NCBI RefSeq assembly: GCF_900110915.1
Contig: NZ_FOFG01000001.1
Span: 1 to 64,000 of the forward strand
Origin: Faunimonas pinastri
GTDB lineage: Bacteria; Pseudomonadota; Alphaproteobacteria; Rhizobiales; Afifellaceae
Direction: 5' to 3'
Length of the DNA: 64,000 nt
Under the pieces are notes generated by a model, which was given only the letters and a program-made list of their open reading frames with translations, was not told where the DNA came from and did not search any database. Below are positions 34,478 to 44,432 of this stretch, in pieces. Numbering within the stretch: position 1 is the stretch's first letter; each line of letters begins with the position of its first letter. Both the position numbers and the translations under genes were made by a program.

Positions 34478-34708
34478 TCAGCGAACGCGGTTCTTCGGAG
34501 CCGCCAGCAGACCTTCGCGCTGCGCGCGCTTGCGGGCCAGCTTGCGGGTGCGCCGCACGCCTTCGGCCCTTTCACGGGCGCGTTTGACGGACGGCTTTTC
34601 GTAATGGTCACGCAGCTTCATTTCGCGGAAGATGCCTTCGCGCTGCATCTTCTTCTTGAGCGCCTTCAGCGCCTGGTCGACATTATTGTCCCTGACGATA
34701 ATCTGCAC
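34478..34708 (-). CDS. rpsU: 30S ribosomal protein S21
   Basis: 76 residues: [25 protein letters not shown], then the strongly basic tail. Starts at GTG, with AAGGAC 8 bases upstream. It sits at the 3' end of 16S rRNA near the Shine-Dalgarno site. The gene stands alone between the TPR lipoprotein and the Sel1 protein. Confidence 0.96.
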   Translation of the reverse strand: MQIIVRDNNVDQALKALKKKMQREGIFREMKLRDHYEKPSVKRARERAEGVRRTRKLARKRAQREGLLAAPKNRVR

Positions 34709-34848
34709 GCTTACCGGTCCTTTCCGGGTCTATGTCGATCGGAAACCCGTCCGCAGGCAAGCCTTTGCTCTCTGCGATCACGGGCGTCCGGGAATGCTGG
34801 TCTCCCCGGGCCGGGACTCCTCCACGACCGGGCTGGCGGCGTATAGCC

Positions 34849-36066
34849 CTAATTACTTTTCTTGTCTACGGGGGCAGAGCTTTGCTGCGCGGGGTTGTTG
34901 CCGTTCTGTGTCTTGGCGACGTCGACGACTGATCCGCCCGTCCAATGTGCAACAGCTTCGACCGCCTTTTGCCGCGTATCCTTGTCGAGCCGCAGGACGA
35001 AATTGTCCATGTAGTCGTCGTGAAGCCCGCGCTGACGCGCCAGAAGGTACCAGCGGGCGGCCTCGAAGGAATTCTGTTTCATGCCGACGCCATCGGCGAG
35101 CAGTCGCGCGACCCGGATCTGCGCCACCGGATTGTCGGCGGCCGCGGCCTGCATCAGCCAGCGCGCGCCGGCCGCCTCGTCCCGGGCCGCCCCGGTGCCG
35201 TTGAAAAGCATGATGCCGTACTCGACCTGTGCGCCGACATGGCCGCGCCGTGCCGCCTCGCTGAACCAGCGCACCGCCTGCGAAGGGTCCTGCGCCACGC
35301 CGACGCCGTCCATATACATGCCGGCCAGCGCGAACTGCGCGTCGGTGTCCGCGGCATCGGCGGCGCGGCGAAGATAGGCGGCGGCCAGCATCGGGTTCTT
35401 GTCGCGGCCTTCGCCCTGCAGGAGCAGGAAGGCGAGTTCCCGCAATGCGACGGGATCGCCTGTATCCGCCGCCTTCTGGATCAGATCGGCGGCCTTGGCG
35501 GGATCCTTGGAAACACCCTGGCCGGCCAGATACATCTCGCCCAGCATGTACATGGCGGAATGATCGCCCTTGTCGCTGGCAAGCTGCAGCCAGCCGGCGG
35601 CTTCCTTGTAGTCCTGCTTGACGCCCAGCCCGCGCGACAGGAGCACGCCGAGCAACGTCTCGGACGGCGCATCGCCATTCTTCGCCTTCTCGAGGGCAAG
35701 GGAGAAGGCGGTCAGGAAGTAGCCGCGCTGGAAGGCGCCGAACGCGCGGTCGGGGAGGGCCCGGTCCGCGCCCGCGGCCTGCATGCCCTGATCGATGCGC
35801 TGGTCGATGCGCTCGCGGTCGACAGGGGAGGGCAGGCGGGGATGGTTGACGCGGATCCGCTCCGGCGTGTCGGCGGCGACCGGTGCGGCGGACGGCAGAG
35901 CGCGCGAAGGGACCGCCGGTTTCGGCGCCGGGCGGCTCAATTCCTGCTTGATGCGGTTGCCGATCTCGTCGGAGAGCGAGGACTGTGCGAGCGCCCGGCC
36001 GGTGCCCGCAGCGACGGAGCAGGCGGAAAGCAGAAGGCAGGCGAAGGCGCGCGGGCGACGGTTCAT
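34849..36066 (-). CDS. secreted Sel1-repeat protein
   Basis: 405 residues. Signal peptide (RAFACLLLSACSVAAGTGRALA), a Pro-rich linker, then six or more Sel1-type repeats (for example GDHSAMYMLGEMYLAGQGVSKDPAKAADLI and DTDAQFALAGMYMDGVGVAQDPSQAVRWF). Periplasmic scaffolding role is likely. Its start overlaps the stop of the ThiE-like gene by 4 bases (ATGA), so they are coupled. Confidence 0.87.
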   Translation of the reverse strand: MNRRPRAFACLLLSACSVAAGTGRALAQSSLSDEIGNRIKQELSRPAPKPAVPSRALPSAAPVAADTPERIRVNHPRLPSPVDRERIDQRIDQGMQAAGADRALPDRAFGAFQRGYFLTAFSLALEKAKNGDAPSETLLGVLLSRGLGVKQDYKEAAGWLQLASDKGDHSAMYMLGEMYLAGQGVSKDPAKAADLIQKAADTGDPVALRELAFLLLQGEGRDKNPMLAAAYLRRAADAADTDAQFALAGMYMDGVGVAQDPSQAVRWFSEAARRGHVGAQVEYGIMLFNGTGAARDEAAGARWLMQAAAADNPVAQIRVARLLADGVGMKQNSFEAARWYLLARQRGLHDDYMDNFVLRLDKDTRQKAVEAVAHWTGGSVVDVAKTQNGNNPAQQSSAPVDKKSN

Positions 36067-36713
36067 GCGGCGGCTGGATCCGCCGCTTCGATCGCCTCGG
36101 CCGCGATGCGGATCGCGGCTTCCGGCCCGTCCGGCCAGTTCCAGACCGCGCTTTGCAGCGCGACGAACGAGGCTCCGGTTTCGGCGGCCGCCTTGGCTGA
36201 ATGCGGATCGTTGCCGGCCATCACGACGGCGGGCACTTCCATCAGGTCGGACCACCAGGCCGCGAGATCCAGCACCTTGGGATGCGGTTCGGCATGGCTG
36301 TCCCCGTACGGCTTGCCGAAGAAGATGTAGTCCACGCCAAGCTCGGCCGCTTCCATGGCGGTATGGCGGGACGAGATGTTGCCCGCGCCCACGATGCTCC
36401 TGGGCTGGTAATCCGCGACGGCGTTCGCGAGATCGCCCTGGCCGCTGCCGATATGAACGCCATCGGCCTTGCAGCGCCCGACGGCGCGCGTAGCGTCCGC
36501 GATTATGGCGGCGGCGCCTGCCGCCTGAATGATCGGGACCAGCACGTGGGCGATGTCCTCGCGCTCTTCCTCGCTCGTGCCGGACGCGATCAGCACGGCC
36601 GCGACATCGGACGCGGCCAGCACCTCGGCCAGCATGTCGGGAAAGAGGTCGAGATCCGGCGCGGCCGGGGTCACCAGGAAAAGACGGGGCGAGGTTTCGT
36701 TCTGTTCGCTCAT
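36063..36713 (-). CDS. thiE: thiamine phosphate synthase-like protein
   Basis: 216 residues with a TIM-barrel ThiE pattern: DGVHIGSGQGDL where ThiE has the GVHLGQxD motif, IVGAGNISSRHTAMEAAELGVDYIFFGKPYG, and a late PAVVMAGND strand. ThiE joins pyrimidine and thiazole units of thiamine. Some active-site residues differ and no other thiamine gene or TPP riboswitch is near, so a changed function is possible. Confidence 0.78.
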   Translation of the reverse strand: MSEQNETSPRLFLVTPAAPDLDLFPDMLAEVLAASDVAAVLIASGTSEEEREDIAHVLVPIIQAAGAAAIIADATRAVGRCKADGVHIGSGQGDLANAVADYQPRSIVGAGNISSRHTAMEAAELGVDYIFFGKPYGDSHAEPHPKVLDLAAWWSDLMEVPAVVMAGNDPHSAKAAAETGASFVALQSAVWNWPDGPEAAIRIAAEAIEAADPAAA

Positions 36714-36885
36714 GCTACCTCAACGCCCCGGGAAAGGGCGGCAGCCCTCTTCAACATGGGGCAATTCCGGCGCTTTTCAGGCAATCGCGCCGGATTGTCG
36801 GGAGACCTGACGGAGGCCTCCCGGATTGGTTCCTGCCGGGGCTCTTGTTCCGTGTCCTAGTCAGGGCCCTGTTCGGGGCCCCTGT

Positions 36886-38088
36886 TCAGGACTTCCGGCT
36901 CAGGGCCTCGACACCGGGCAGCGGCTTGCCTTCCAGCCATTCCAGGAAGGCGCCGCCTGCCGTGGAGATATAGCTGAAGTCCCCGGCCACGCCGGCGTGG
37001 TTCAGCGCGGTGACGGTATCGCCGCCGCCAGCGACCGAAAGCAGGCGGCCCGAACGCGTGAGCTCGGCGGCGTGCTTGGCGGCCGCAACCGTGGCGGCGT
37101 CGAACGGCGTCAGCTCGAACGCGCCGAGCGGACCGTTCCAGACCAGGGTCTTCGCCTCGTCCAGCCAGCCGGCGATCAGCTCGACCGTCTTCGGACCGGC
37201 ATCCAGGATCATGCCGTCGTCCGGCACCTGATCGAGCCCGACGGTCTCGTGCGGTGCGTTGGCCTTGAACTCCTGCGCGACGACGACATCGACCGGCAAG
37301 ACGATCGCCGTGCCTGCGTCGGCGGCTTCGGCCATGATCTTGTTGGCGGTGTCCTTCAGATCGTGCTCGCAAAGCGACTTGCCGACATGGACGCCCTTGG
37401 CGGCGAGGAAGGTGTTCGCCATGCCGCCGCCGATCACCAGCGCATCGACCTTGCGGACGAGGTTGGCGAGGAGGTCGATCTTGGTGGAAACCTTGGCGCC
37501 GCCGACCACGGCCACGATCGGATGCTCTGCATTGCCGAGCGCGCGGTCGAGCGCCTCCAGTTCCTGCTGCATCGCGCGGCCGGCATAGGCCGGCAGCAGG
37601 TGCGCCAGCGCCTCGGTGGAAGCGTGCGCGCGATGGGCGGCGGAGAAGGCGTCGTTGACGTAGATGTCGCCGAGCTTGGCCAGGTCAGCCGCGAACCCGG
37701 CGTCGTTGGTCTCTTCGCCCGGATGAAAGCGCGTGTTCTCGAAGAGCACGATGCCGCCGTCGCCGAGATCGCGGAGCGCCGCCTCGGCTTCCGTTCCGAC
37801 GCAATCGTCGACGAAGGCGACGGGACGGCCGAGCACGTCGGCAATCGCCCGCGACACGGGCTCCAGCGACATTTCCGGAACGCGCTTGCCCTTGGGCCGC
37901 TCGAAATGAGCGAGCAGCCCCACCTTGGCGCCCTTGTCGGCAAGCTCGACGATGGTGGGCGCGACGCGGTCGATGCGCGTCGTGTCCGTAACCACCCCGT
38001 CCTTCATGGGCACGTTGACGTCGACCCGGACAAGCACGCGCTTGCCCCGGAGATCGCCGGCATCGTCGAGAGTGCGGAAGCCTGCCAT
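36886..38088 (-). CDS. pgk: phosphoglycerate kinase
   Basis: 400 residues, standard length. N-terminal [18 protein letters not shown] and [18 protein letters not shown], central [10 protein letters not shown] hinge region and the C-terminal [13 protein letters not shown] nucleotide site are present. Catalyses 1,3-bisphosphoglycerate plus ADP to 3-phosphoglycerate plus ATP. Starts at MAGFRTLDD, 14 bases after gap; the frame is open far upstream over gap but only as a shadow. Third gene of tkt-gap-pgk. Confidence 0.96.
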   Translation of the reverse strand: MAGFRTLDDAGDLRGKRVLVRVDVNVPMKDGVVTDTTRIDRVAPTIVELADKGAKVGLLAHFERPKGKRVPEMSLEPVSRAIADVLGRPVAFVDDCVGTEAEAALRDLGDGGIVLFENTRFHPGEETNDAGFAADLAKLGDIYVNDAFSAAHRAHASTEALAHLLPAYAGRAMQQELEALDRALGNAEHPIVAVVGGAKVSTKIDLLANLVRKVDALVIGGGMANTFLAAKGVHVGKSLCEHDLKDTANKIMAEAADAGTAIVLPVDVVVAQEFKANAPHETVGLDQVPDDGMILDAGPKTVELIAGWLDEAKTLVWNGPLGAFELTPFDAATVAAAKHAAELTRSGRLLSVAGGGDTVTALNHAGVAGDFSYISTAGGAFLEWLEGKPLPGVEALSRKS

Positions 38089-38102
38089 GTCGCTTTTCCC
38101 GT

Positions 38103-39110
38103 TCAGATCGTCTTGGCGAGAGCCACGGCGGTGTCGTTCATGCGGTTGGAGAAGCCCCACTCGTTGTCGTACCACGACATGACGCGGCAGAGCGTTCCCG
38201 CCATCACCTTGGTCTGGTTCAGGGCGAAGGTGGAGGAATGCGGGTCGTGGTTGAAGTCGCAGGACACGAGCTTCTCGTCGGTGACGCCGAGAATGCCCTT
38301 CAGGCGGCCGTTGGCGGCTTCCTGGATGGCGGCGTTGATCTCTTCCACGCTGGTGTCGCGCTCCGGCACGAACTTGAAGTCCACCACCGAGACGTTGGGG
38401 GTCGGCACGCGGATCGACACGCCGTCGAGCTTGCCGTTCAGCTCCGGCAGGACGAGGCCGACGGCCTTGGCCGCGCCGGTCGAGGTCGGGATCATGGACA
38501 GGGCCGCCGCGCGGGCGCGGTAGAGGTCCTTGTGCATGGTGTCCAGCGTCGGCTGGTCGCCCGTATAGGAGTGGATCGTCGTCATGAAGCCCTGCTTGAT
38601 GCCGATGGCATTGTTCAGGACATAGGCGACCGGGGCGAGGCAGTTGGTCGTGCACGAGGCGTTGGAGATGACCTTGTGCTCGGACGTCAGCTTGTCGTCG
38701 TTGACGCCGAAGACGACCGTCAGATCGGCATTCTCCGCCGGGGCGGAAACGATGACCCGCTTGGCGCCGGCCGTCAGGTGGGCGGCGGCCTTGTCGCGGC
38801 TGGTGAAGATGCCGGTGCATTCCATCGCGATGTCGACGCCGAGATCGGCATGCGGCAGCTTGGACGGATCGCGCTCGGCGGTCACCTTGATCGGGCCGCG
38901 GCCGACATCGATCGTGTCGCCGTTGACCTTCACCTCATGCGGGAAGCGGCCGTGCACGGAATCGTAGCGGACGAGGTGGGCGTTGGTTTCCACCGGGCCG
39001 AGATCGTTGATGGTCACGACCTCGATATCGGTGCGGCCGGATTCGACGATGGCGCGGAGCACATTGCGGCCGATACGGCCGAATCCGTTGATGGCGACGC
39101 GAACTGCCAT
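38103..39110 (-). CDS. gap: glyceraldehyde-3-phosphate dehydrogenase, type I
   Basis: 335 residues. NAD-binding [13 protein letters not shown] at the N-terminus and the catalytic [13 protein letters not shown] with the active-site cysteine near 155. AGGAGAATTTC precedes the ATG. Lies between tkt (22-base gap) and pgk. Confidence 0.97.
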   Translation of the reverse strand: MAVRVAINGFGRIGRNVLRAIVESGRTDIEVVTINDLGPVETNAHLVRYDSVHGRFPHEVKVNGDTIDVGRGPIKVTAERDPSKLPHADLGVDIAMECTGIFTSRDKAAAHLTAGAKRVIVSAPAENADLTVVFGVNDDKLTSEHKVISNASCTTNCLAPVAYVLNNAIGIKQGFMTTIHSYTGDQPTLDTMHKDLYRARAAALSMIPTSTGAAKAVGLVLPELNGKLDGVSIRVPTPNVSVVDFKFVPERDTSVEEINAAIQEAANGRLKGILGVTDEKLVSCDFNHDPHSSTFALNQTKVMAGTLCRVMSWYDNEWGFSNRMNDTAVALAKTI

Positions 39111-39132
39111 GAAATTCTCCTCGGGTGTCTTG

Positions 39133-41121
39133 TCAGGAGCGAAGGCGGCCGAGCGTCTGCTCGACGACGGCCTTCGCGGTAATGCCGAAATGTTCGTAGA
39201 GTTCTTCGTAGGGGCCGCTGGCGCCGAACCCGGTCATGCCGACGAAAATGGCGTCGGAGCCGATGATCGCGTCCCAGCCCTGCCGGATGGCGGCCTCGAT
39301 GCCGACATTGACCTTCGCGTTGCCGATGACGGAACGGCGATAATCCGCATCCTGAGCGGCGAACAGCTCGAAGCAGGGGACGGAGACGACGCGCGCCGGC
39401 ACGCCCTGCTCGTCGAGCAGGCGCTTGGCTTCCACCGCGATCTCCACTTCCGAGCCGCTGGCGAAAAGGCTGACCTGGGCCTCGCCCTCGGCCGCAACAG
39501 CCTCATAGGCGCCGCGCGCCACGAGGTTTTCCCCGCTGTAGGTCACGCGAAAGGGCGTGAGGTTCTGGCGCGTCAGGGCGAGCAGGCTCGGCGCGTTGTG
39601 GGTGCGGAAGGCGATTTCCCAGCACTCGGCGGTTTCCGTCGCGTCGCCGGGGCGGAAGACCATGAGGTTCGGAATGGCGCGGAGCGAAGCCAGATGCTCG
39701 ACCGGCTGGTGCGTCGGGCCGTCCTCGCCGAGTCCGATGGAATCGTGCGTCATCACATAGACGACGCGCTGGTGCATCAGCGCGGAAAGGCGGATCTGAG
39801 GCCGGCAATAGTCGGCGAAGACCAGGAAGGTGCCGCCATAGGGGATGAAGCCGCCATGCAGCGCGATGCCGTTCATGGCCGCGGCCATGCCGTGTTCGCG
39901 GATGCCCCAATGGATGTAGCGGCCGCCGTAATGGTCGGAGGAAACGGAATCGAGGCCCTTGGTCCGGGTATTGTTGGAGGGCGTCAGGTCGGCCGAGCCG
40001 CCCAGCGTCTCCGGCAGCGGCAGGTTGAAGTGCTCCAGCGCGACTTCCGAGGCCTTGCGCGTGGCGATCTTCGGCGGGTTCTCCGCCAGTTCCTGCTTCA
40101 GGCGCTGCACGGCCTGCTCGAAATTGTCCGGCAGCTCGCCCTTGATGCGGCGGGTGAACTCGCGCTGCGTCGCGGCGTCCTGGCCTTCGAGACGGGATTG
40201 CCACTCATCGCGCAGGGCGCGCGAACGGGTGCCCGCGTCGCGCCAGTTGCTCATGACCTCGTTGGGGACGTGGAAGGGCTCGTGCGGCCACTTCAGCGCC
40301 TCGCGGGTGGCGATGATCTCGTCGGCGCCCAGCGGCGAGCCATGCGCGGAGGACTTGCCGGCCTTGTTGGGAGAGCCGAAGCCGATGACGGTGCGGCAGG
40401 CGATCAGCGTCGGCCGGTCGCTGTTCTTCGCTTCCGTGACGGCCCGGTCGATCTCGTCCGGCGAATGGCCATCGACGCGCACCGCGCGCCAGCCCGCCGC
40501 TTCGAAGCGCTTCACCTGATCGGTGGAGTCCGACAGCGCCGTGGAGCCGTCGATGGTGATGCCGTTGTCGTCATAGAGGACGATCAGGCGGTTCAGCTTG
40601 AGATGGCCGGCAAGGCCGATCGCCTCATGGCTGATGCCTTCCATGAGGTCGCCGTCGGAGGCGATCACATAGGTGCGGTGGTCGACGACATCGTCGCCGA
40701 AGCGGGCGTTCAGCACGCGTTCCGCCAGCGCCATGCCGACGGAGGTGGCGATGCCGGAGCCGAGCGGACCCGTCGTCAGCTCGATGCCGGCGGCATAGCC
40801 GTATTCCGGATGGCCGGCGGTGCGGGAGCCAAGCTGGCGGAAGCGCTTGAGGTCTTCCACCGTCATGTCCTCGTAGCCGAGGAGGTGGAGGACGGAATAA
40901 AGCATCATCGAGCCGTGGCCGGCCGACAGCACGAAGCGGTCGCGGTCGGGCCAGCGCGGGTCGGCCGCGTCGAACTTCAGATGCCGCGTGAAGAGAACCG
41001 TGGCCACGTCGGCCATGCCCATGGGCAGGCCCGGGTGGCCGGAATTCGCGGCCTGCACGCCGTCCATTGCGAGGGCGCGGATCGCGTTGGCCATCCACAC
41101 ATGTTGTGCTGCATCGGTCAT
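39133..41121 (-). CDS. tkt: transketolase
   Basis: 662 residues, full length. Motifs: [35 protein letters not shown], thiamine-diphosphate site [13 protein letters not shown], and the C-terminal pyrimidine-binding part ([21 protein letters not shown]). It moves two-carbon units between sugar phosphates. First gene of the tkt-gap-pgk cluster, with its own promoter candidate upstream. Confidence 0.97.
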   Translation of the reverse strand: MTDAAQHVWMANAIRALAMDGVQAANSGHPGLPMGMADVATVLFTRHLKFDAADPRWPDRDRFVLSAGHGSMMLYSVLHLLGYEDMTVEDLKRFRQLGSRTAGHPEYGYAAGIELTTGPLGSGIATSVGMALAERVLNARFGDDVVDHRTYVIASDGDLMEGISHEAIGLAGHLKLNRLIVLYDDNGITIDGSTALSDSTDQVKRFEAAGWRAVRVDGHSPDEIDRAVTEAKNSDRPTLIACRTVIGFGSPNKAGKSSAHGSPLGADEIIATREALKWPHEPFHVPNEVMSNWRDAGTRSRALRDEWQSRLEGQDAATQREFTRRIKGELPDNFEQAVQRLKQELAENPPKIATRKASEVALEHFNLPLPETLGGSADLTPSNNTRTKGLDSVSSDHYGGRYIHWGIREHGMAAAMNGIALHGGFIPYGGTFLVFADYCRPQIRLSALMHQRVVYVMTHDSIGLGEDGPTHQPVEHLASLRAIPNLMVFRPGDATETAECWEIAFRTHNAPSLLALTRQNLTPFRVTYSGENLVARGAYEAVAAEGEAQVSLFASGSEVEIAVEAKRLLDEQGVPARVVSVPCFELFAAQDADYRRSVIGNAKVNVGIEAAIRQGWDAIIGSDAIFVGMTGFGASGPYEELYEHFGITAKAVVEQTLGRLRS

Positions 41122-41204
41122 GAGAGCTCGTCTTCAGGCTGGCCGGTCGAGGGCGGGCCGCCGGCTCTGGTGCCGTGGCCGGATGCGCCAGTATCGCGTG
41201 GGGA

Positions 41205-41232
41205 CACATACCACTCTGCCCTGTCGAGTCAA
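41205..41232 (-). promoter_or_regulatory. candidate promoter of tkt
   Basis: TTGACT and TATGTG with a 16-base spacer on the minus strand, about 85 bases before the tkt start. Confidence 0.5.
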
Positions 41233-41336
41233 CGCCGCCCCGGGCGACATGGGGTGCAACTTCGACTGGCGGCGCCCAGCCGCGCCAGGGCGGTGCCAGC
41301 CGTTAAGCTCACCGGGAAGGAAGGAGCCGCAACAGG

Positions 41337-41364
41337 TTGATCATGCTTGTTTTCGTCTTGATAA
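41337..41364 (+). promoter_or_regulatory. candidate promoter of DUF4164-zapA
   Basis: TTGATC and TGATAA with a 16-base spacer, about 60 bases before the DUF4164 start. Confidence 0.5.
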
Positions 41365-41423
41365 AGCGGCCATAACCCGGCACATCTTTCGCAACTCAAC
41401 AGTTCAACGGGCGAACCGGCTCC

Positions 41424-41696
41424 ATGGCGTCAGCCGCAGAACGCGCGGTCCAGAGACTGGATCAGGCCCTCCGCCAGCTCGAGGAAGCGGTCGAGGAAAA
41501 GGTGGGCGGCCTCACACAAGGGGTCGCGACCGAGATCCAGACGCTGAACGCCGACCGTGCGCGGTTGGCGGAAAGCCTCGATCGCTCCGAAAGCCGGGTG
41601 CGACGGCTGGACAATGTGAACCGCGACGTCTCGCGCCGGCTGGTCATGGCGATGGAGACGATCCGCGCCGCGCTCGCATCGGACGGGAAGGGTTAG
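41424..41696 (+). CDS. DUF4164 coiled-coil protein
   Basis: 90 residues, almost wholly a predicted coiled coil (heptads from RAVQRLDQALRQLEEAVEEKV to RLDNVNRDVSRRLVMAMETI). It ends 3 bases before zapA, with which it is paired in many Hyphomicrobiales. A role with the division ring is an inference from that pairing. Confidence 0.85.
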   Translation: MASAAERAVQRLDQALRQLEEAVEEKVGGLTQGVATEIQTLNADRARLAESLDRSESRVRRLDNVNRDVSRRLVMAMETIRAALASDGKG

Positions 41697-41699
41697 CCC

Positions 41700-42089
41700 A
41701 TGGCCCAGGTGAATGTTTCCATCAACGGCCGCGCCTTCCGGCTCGCCTGCGACGACGGGCAGGAAGAGCACGTGGCCAGCCTCGGGGCCCGCTTCGACCA
41801 GGCGATCACCGAACTCCGGGGTGCGCTCGGCGAGATCGGCGACCAGCGGCTGATGGTGATGGCCGGCATCCTGATGACCGACCGTCTGCGCGAGGCGGAA
41901 GCGCGCCTGCGCGGGGCGGAGGACGAGATCGAGGCCATGCGCGAGCGCCGTCGCGAAGTGCAGGGCCGCTACGAGGCGCTGGAGGAGGGGTTCGTCTCCA
42001 CGCTGGAAAACACCGCGGAGCGGATCGAAACGCTGGCCGACCGCCTGCATCAGATCGGCCGCACGTCGCCTTCGGGCATCGAGCCCTGA
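41700..42089 (+). CDS. zapA: cell division protein ZapA
   Basis: 129 residues. N-terminal ZapA domain (VNVSINGRAFRLACDDGQEEHVASLGARFD ... MVMAGILMTDRL), then a coiled coil. ZapA cross-links FtsZ filaments at the division site. Confidence 0.9.
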   Translation: MAQVNVSINGRAFRLACDDGQEEHVASLGARFDQAITELRGALGEIGDQRLMVMAGILMTDRLREAEARLRGAEDEIEAMRERRREVQGRYEALEEGFVSTLENTAERIETLADRLHQIGRTSPSGIEP

Positions 42090-42117
42090 TCCCGAAACGC
42101 CGAGCTTCTCAAAAGGC

Positions 42118-42180
42118 ACCGGCAACAACAAACGAGCGCCCAAAAGGAAAGGGGCGCCCGCCGCAGCGAACGCCCCCTCA
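42118..42180. terminator. GC-rich hairpins between convergent zapA and DUF465 genes
   Basis: GCGCCC and GGGCGC around an A/G-rich loop, and an alternative pairing of GGGGCG with CGCCCC further on. The two foldings share one arm. No long T-run, so activity is uncertain. Confidence 0.35.
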
Positions 42181-42205
42181 TTACTGTTGTCGGTTGCCGA
42201 CCGGT

Positions 42206-42382
42206 CTAGTGCGACCGGTGCTGACGCAGCCGTGCGATGGTGTCTTTGATCTGCAGTTTTCGTCGCTTCAGCGACAGCAGTTCACTTTCCGGGATTGAGG
42301 GGCGAGCCTGCGCTTCTTGAAGTTCCTGCTTGAGCACCTGATGGCGACGTTCAAGCTCGGCAAGATGCGATTCCATGGACAT
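42206..42382 (-). CDS. DUF465 (YdcH-like) small protein
   Basis: 58 residues, a helical hairpin: MSMESHLAELERRHQVLKQELQEA, then LLSLKRRKLQIKDTIARLR, the DUF465 pattern. The start at 42382 is supported by GGAGAAGCGA just before it; an ATG four codons earlier is possible. Function unknown. A related DUF465 gene lies divergently at 42583. Confidence 0.8.
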   Translation of the reverse strand: MSMESHLAELERRHQVLKQELQEAQARPSIPESELLSLKRRKLQIKDTIARLRQHRSH

Positions 42383-42582
42383 TCGCTTCTCCATATTGGA
42401 TCGAGAACGTCATCAGTCTGACACAGGCCCGCTGGGGTGTCGAAGCCAAACCGACATGGAATAAGGCGGGGAAGGACAATTTTCGCGGCGATAGCGCGGC
42501 GGAACAAACGATCGGCTGCGGCGCGTTCCGTTATTGCCGCCCGCGTGCTATGGATCGCGACGGTTGCGGCAGGATTTTTCAC

Positions 42583-42807
42583 ATGGACGATTACGGTACG
42601 GTGATCCGCACGGACAATCATGCGATCCGCGCCGAACTGGCGCAGTTGCGGCAGGAACACCGCGATCTCGATGCCGCGATCGATGCGCTTCATATCCAGG
42701 CGCATCTGGATTCCCTGCAGCTGCAGCGGCTGAAAAAGAAGAAGCTCGTGCTCAAGGACCGCATCATCGAATTGCAGGACCGGCTGCTGCCCGACATCAC
42801 CGCCTGA
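42583..42807 (+). CDS. DUF465 (YdcH-like) small protein
   Basis: 74 residues with the same helical pattern as its divergent neighbour (LRQEHRDLDAAIDALHI, then LQRLKKKKLVLKDRIIELQDRL). AGGA lies about 8 bases before the ATG at 42583. Function unknown; probably cytoplasmic. Confidence 0.8.
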   Translation: MDDYGTVIRTDNHAIRAELAQLRQEHRDLDAAIDALHIQAHLDSLQLQRLKKKKLVLKDRIIELQDRLLPDITA

Positions 42808-42998
42808 CCTGCCGCGACGCCTTCTCGCAGCGACCGCTCCTCCGGCTGCTGCCTTAGCCCTGTCCTCCGAGCCCTATCCTCCAACCGGCCGCTTCTGAGC
42901 GGGCTTTCGGTGCCGCCGCCCGGCATCGAGCTTGCGCCCCCCCGGGAATTATGGTGGATGGCCGCCGATCCCTCCCGCCCCGATGTCCAGGACCAGCC

Positions 42999-43562
42999 AT
43001 GAAAATCAACGGCAACGAAATCCGCTCCGGCGCAGTCATCGAGCACGATGGCTCGCTGTGGGTTGCCGTTAAGACGCAGACGGTGAAGCCCGGCAAGGGC
43101 CCGGCCTACAACCAGGTCGAGCTGAAGAACCTGATCGACGGACGGAAGCTCAACAACCGCTTCGGTTCCGACGAGAAGGTCGAGCTGACGGAGATCGAGA
43201 AGCGCGACTTCCAGTATCTCTACACCGAAGGCGACCAGCTCGTTTTCATGAATACCGAGACCTACGAGCAGATCAATCTGGCCGCCGATTTCGTCGGCGA
43301 GCGCGCCGCCTTCCTGCAGGACGGCATGCAGGTCATGCTGGAGATGCACGGCGAGCGGCCGATCGGCATCTCGCTGCCGCAGCACGTGACGCTGACGATC
43401 GCCGAGACCGAGCCGACCATGAAGGGCCAGACGGCCGCTTCCTCCTACAAGCCGGCGATCATGGAGAACGGCGTGCGCGTCATGGTGCCTCCCTTCATCG
43501 GCTCCGGCGAGCGGATCGTCGTCGATACCAACGAAGTTTCCTATCTGCGCCGCGCAGACTGA
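42999..43562 (+). CDS. efp: elongation factor P
   Basis: 187 residues, standard length: [21 protein letters not shown], the modification-site loop KPGKGPAYN with the lysine near position 33, and the C-terminal OB folds ending [16 protein letters not shown]. It relieves ribosome stalling at proline runs, relevant for the Pro-rich TolA encoded nearby. Precedes suhB by 14 bases. Confidence 0.97.
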   Translation: MKINGNEIRSGAVIEHDGSLWVAVKTQTVKPGKGPAYNQVELKNLIDGRKLNNRFGSDEKVELTEIEKRDFQYLYTEGDQLVFMNTETYEQINLAADFVGERAAFLQDGMQVMLEMHGERPIGISLPQHVTLTIAETEPTMKGQTAASSYKPAIMENGVRVMVPPFIGSGERIVVDTNEVSYLRRAD

Positions 43563-43576
43563 AAGGCACGGCAGAC

Positions 43577-44362
43577 ATGGCTCTTTCCGCTCTTCTCAAC
43601 GTCATGGTCAAGGCCGCTTCCAAGGCCGGCCGCAATCTCGCCCGCGATTTCGGCGAGGTGGAGAACCTCCAGGTTTCCCGCAAGGGACCGGCGGATTTCG
43701 TCTCCGCCGCCGATCGCCGGGCCGAGGACATCATCCGCACCGAGCTGGAGCACGCGCGCCCCGGCTACAGCTTCCTGATGGAAGAATCCGGCGCGACCGC
43801 CGGGGAGGATCCACAGCATCGCTGGATCGTCGATCCGCTCGACGGAACGACCAACTTCCTGCACGGCATTCCGGATTTCTGCATTTCCATCGCGCTGGAA
43901 AGCCAGGGCAAGATCCGCGCCGGGTTGATCTACAACCCCGTTCGCGACGAGCTCTTCACGGCCGAGCGCGGCGGCGGCGCCTTCATGAACAACCGCCGCA
44001 TCCGCGTGGCGAACCGGATGCATCTGGCCGATTGCGTGATCGGCACCGGCATTCCGCATCTCGGCCGGGGCGACCATGGCCTGTTCCTCAAGGAACTGGC
44101 GAAGAGCATGCCGGCGCTGGCCGGCGTCCGCCGCTCGGGTGCCGCCGCTCTCGACCTCGCCTATGTCGCGGCCGGGCGTTTCGACGGCTTCTGGGAGCGC
44201 GACCTCAAGCCGTGGGACATGGCGGCCGGCATCCTGCTGATCCGCGAGGCCGGCGGCTTCGTCAGCGACATGGAGGGCCGCGACGACATGCTGAATTCCG
44301 GTCACATCGTCGCCGGTAACGAGTCCATCCATCGTCAGCTTCAGGTGCTTTTGAAGGTCTGA
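43577..44362 (+). CDS. suhB: inositol-1-monophosphatase family protein
   Basis: 261 residues with the FIG phosphatase motifs: MEESGA (first metal ligand), WIVDPLDGTTNFLHGIP, and WDMAAGILLIREAGG. Such enzymes dephosphorylate inositol phosphate and related sugar phosphates; SuhB also aids rRNA transcription in enterobacteria. Likely cotranscribed with efp. Confidence 0.92.
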   Translation: MALSALLNVMVKAASKAGRNLARDFGEVENLQVSRKGPADFVSAADRRAEDIIRTELEHARPGYSFLMEESGATAGEDPQHRWIVDPLDGTTNFLHGIPDFCISIALESQGKIRAGLIYNPVRDELFTAERGGGAFMNNRRIRVANRMHLADCVIGTGIPHLGRGDHGLFLKELAKSMPALAGVRRSGAAALDLAYVAAGRFDGFWERDLKPWDMAAGILLIREAGGFVSDMEGRDDMLNSGHIVAGNESIHRQLQVLLKV

Positions 44363-44432
44363 GCGGGTTCCGTTCGCCAAGGCCGCCATTTCGCGCTACT
44401 AAGAGTTTAAACGCTGTGCGGACGGGAGAAGC

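Larger units (their letters stand above)
41122..41423. other. divergent promoter region between tkt and the DUF4164-zapA genes
   Basis: 302 bases without a gene. Holds promoter candidates for both directions (41205-41232 minus, 41337-41364 plus). No RNA gene recognised. Confidence 0.6.

Noticed and set aside
38983-41340. A 785-codon open frame on the plus strand
   Set aside because: Antisense to transketolase; sequence is Arg/Gly/Asp-rich without a family signature.
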